Shown here: positions 63,657 through 64,000 of the stretch, one piece after another
Numbering within the stretch: the stretch's first letter is position 1
How the letters are laid out: each line of letters opens with the position of its first letter
Assembly: GCF_000964465.1 (NCBI RefSeq)
Contig: NZ_BANH01000046.1
Location: forward strand, 1-64,000
DNA length: 64,000 nucleotides
Direction: 5' to 3'
Source of the DNA: Gluconobacter thailandicus F149-1 = NBRC 100600
GTDB lineage: Bacteria; Pseudomonadota; Alphaproteobacteria; Acetobacterales; Acetobacteraceae
Program-made: the position numbers and the translations under genes
Notes under the pieces: model-generated
Databases searched by the model: none
Seen by the model: the letters and a program-made list of their open reading frames with translations, nothing else
What the model was told of the DNA's origin: nothing

Positions 63657-64000
63657 ATGTTATCTCATCATCCTAAGCTGAACCGCAGATCATTTCTAAT
63701 GGCCAGCGCAGTCCTTGCGACGACAACATTCGTGCGGTCAGCGAGCGGGCGAACCATCAAAGGGTTGGAGGGCCTGACAGCTCCTTTGGAGGTCTGGGAA
63801 GACAAATGGGGCGTCCCGCATGTCAAAGCAGCCTCCGTAGCAGATGCCTACTTTGCTAACGGCTATCTGGTCGCAAAAGACCGGCTCTGGCAGATGGATT
63901 TCGGACACCGTCAGTCTCTTGGCCGACTAGCAGAAGTTTTTGGGGATGCCTTCGTCCCAAGCGATGTGGCGAACAGACTTTTTCTGTTTCGTGGGGATGC
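63657..64000 (+). CDS. Penicillin acylase family protein, N-terminal part (runs off window)
   Basis: 114 residues from ATG at 63657 (AGGA 8 bases upstream), cut by the window end. A Tat signal (LNRRSFLMASAVLATTTF) is followed by LEVWEDKWGVPHVKAASVAD and GYLVAKDRLWQMDFGHR, the opening of the alpha chain of penicillin-acylase-type Ntn hydrolases (penicillin G acylase, acyl-homoserine lactone acylases). The catalytic Ser at the beta-chain start would lie beyond the window. It is exported to the periplasm and hydrolyses amide-linked acyl groups. Confidence 0.88.
   Translation, partial: MLSHHPKLNRRSFLMASAVLATTTFVRSASGRTIKGLEGLTAPLEVWEDKWGVPHVKAASVADAYFANGYLVAKDRLWQMDFGHRQSLGRLAEVFGDAFVPSDVANRLFLFRGD

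Overview
The window looks like chromosome of an acetic acid bacterium or close relative (Acetobacteraceae, Alphaproteobacteria). This rests on gene content (two TonB receptors of one type, type II NADH dehydrogenase, NadABC, an IS5-type transposase remnant, DUF1826 with a COG0523 GTPase), not on a marker gene. Most genes are compact and overlap by 1-8 bases in operons. The exception is about 43.7-48.4 kb, where spacers are AT-rich and an IS remnant sits.

Region 1 (1-23 kb) is a large accessory catabolic block. A TonB receptor end (2-949) faces a seven-gene minus-strand operon: ABC importer (binding protein, ATPase, permease), cytosine-deaminase-like enzyme, CocE-type hydrolase, cupin and isochorismatase-like amidohydrolase. 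A creatininase-family hydrolase and an FAD-linked oxidase follow on the plus strand. Next comes an IclR-centred C1-folate locus: iclR-folD1 on the minus strand, and quinone reductase, folD2, MTHFR-like, lipoprotein lipase and MFS on the plus strand, sharing a TCGAAC-repeat operator. A 2-oxoglutarate-type oxygenase, a second binding protein with no permease of its own, an ATZ/TRZ-type deaminase and a zinc alcohol dehydrogenase complete the block. The shared logic appears to be uptake and breakdown of N-heterocyclic (nucleobase-like) compounds, with C1 handling by folate enzymes. The exact substrate cannot be read from the sequence.

Region 2 (22.6-27 kb) is de novo NAD synthesis, nadA-nadB-nadC, preceded by a Nudix-type NrtR-like repressor and a 19-base palindrome at the nadA promoter.

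Region 3 (27-43.7 kb) is mixed: phospholipase C, a probable Zur-controlled zinc locus (two DUF1826-like genes diverging from a COG0523 GTPase), a decayed cytochrome c1 tail, a cytochrome c/di-haem peroxidase operon, a zinc metallopeptidase, an exported methyltransferase-like protein, tRNA-Leu(UAG), sbcD-sbcC, purU and a DUF2252 gene.

Region 4 (43.7-50.9 kb) holds an SDR enzyme with an orphan TetR-like operator, the broken IS5 transposase, NDH-2, an MHS-type transporter and an exported nuclease.

Region 5 (50.9-60.4 kb) is a purine nucleoside scavenging operon: TonB receptor, AzgA-type permease, exported nucleoside hydrolase, adenine deaminase, M20 amidohydrolase and phosphoribosyltransferase. 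A GntR/UTRA regulator diverges from it across two near-identical operator boxes 20 bases apart. The window ends with a chemoreceptor, a beta-lactamase-fold serine hydrolase and the start of a penicillin acylase.
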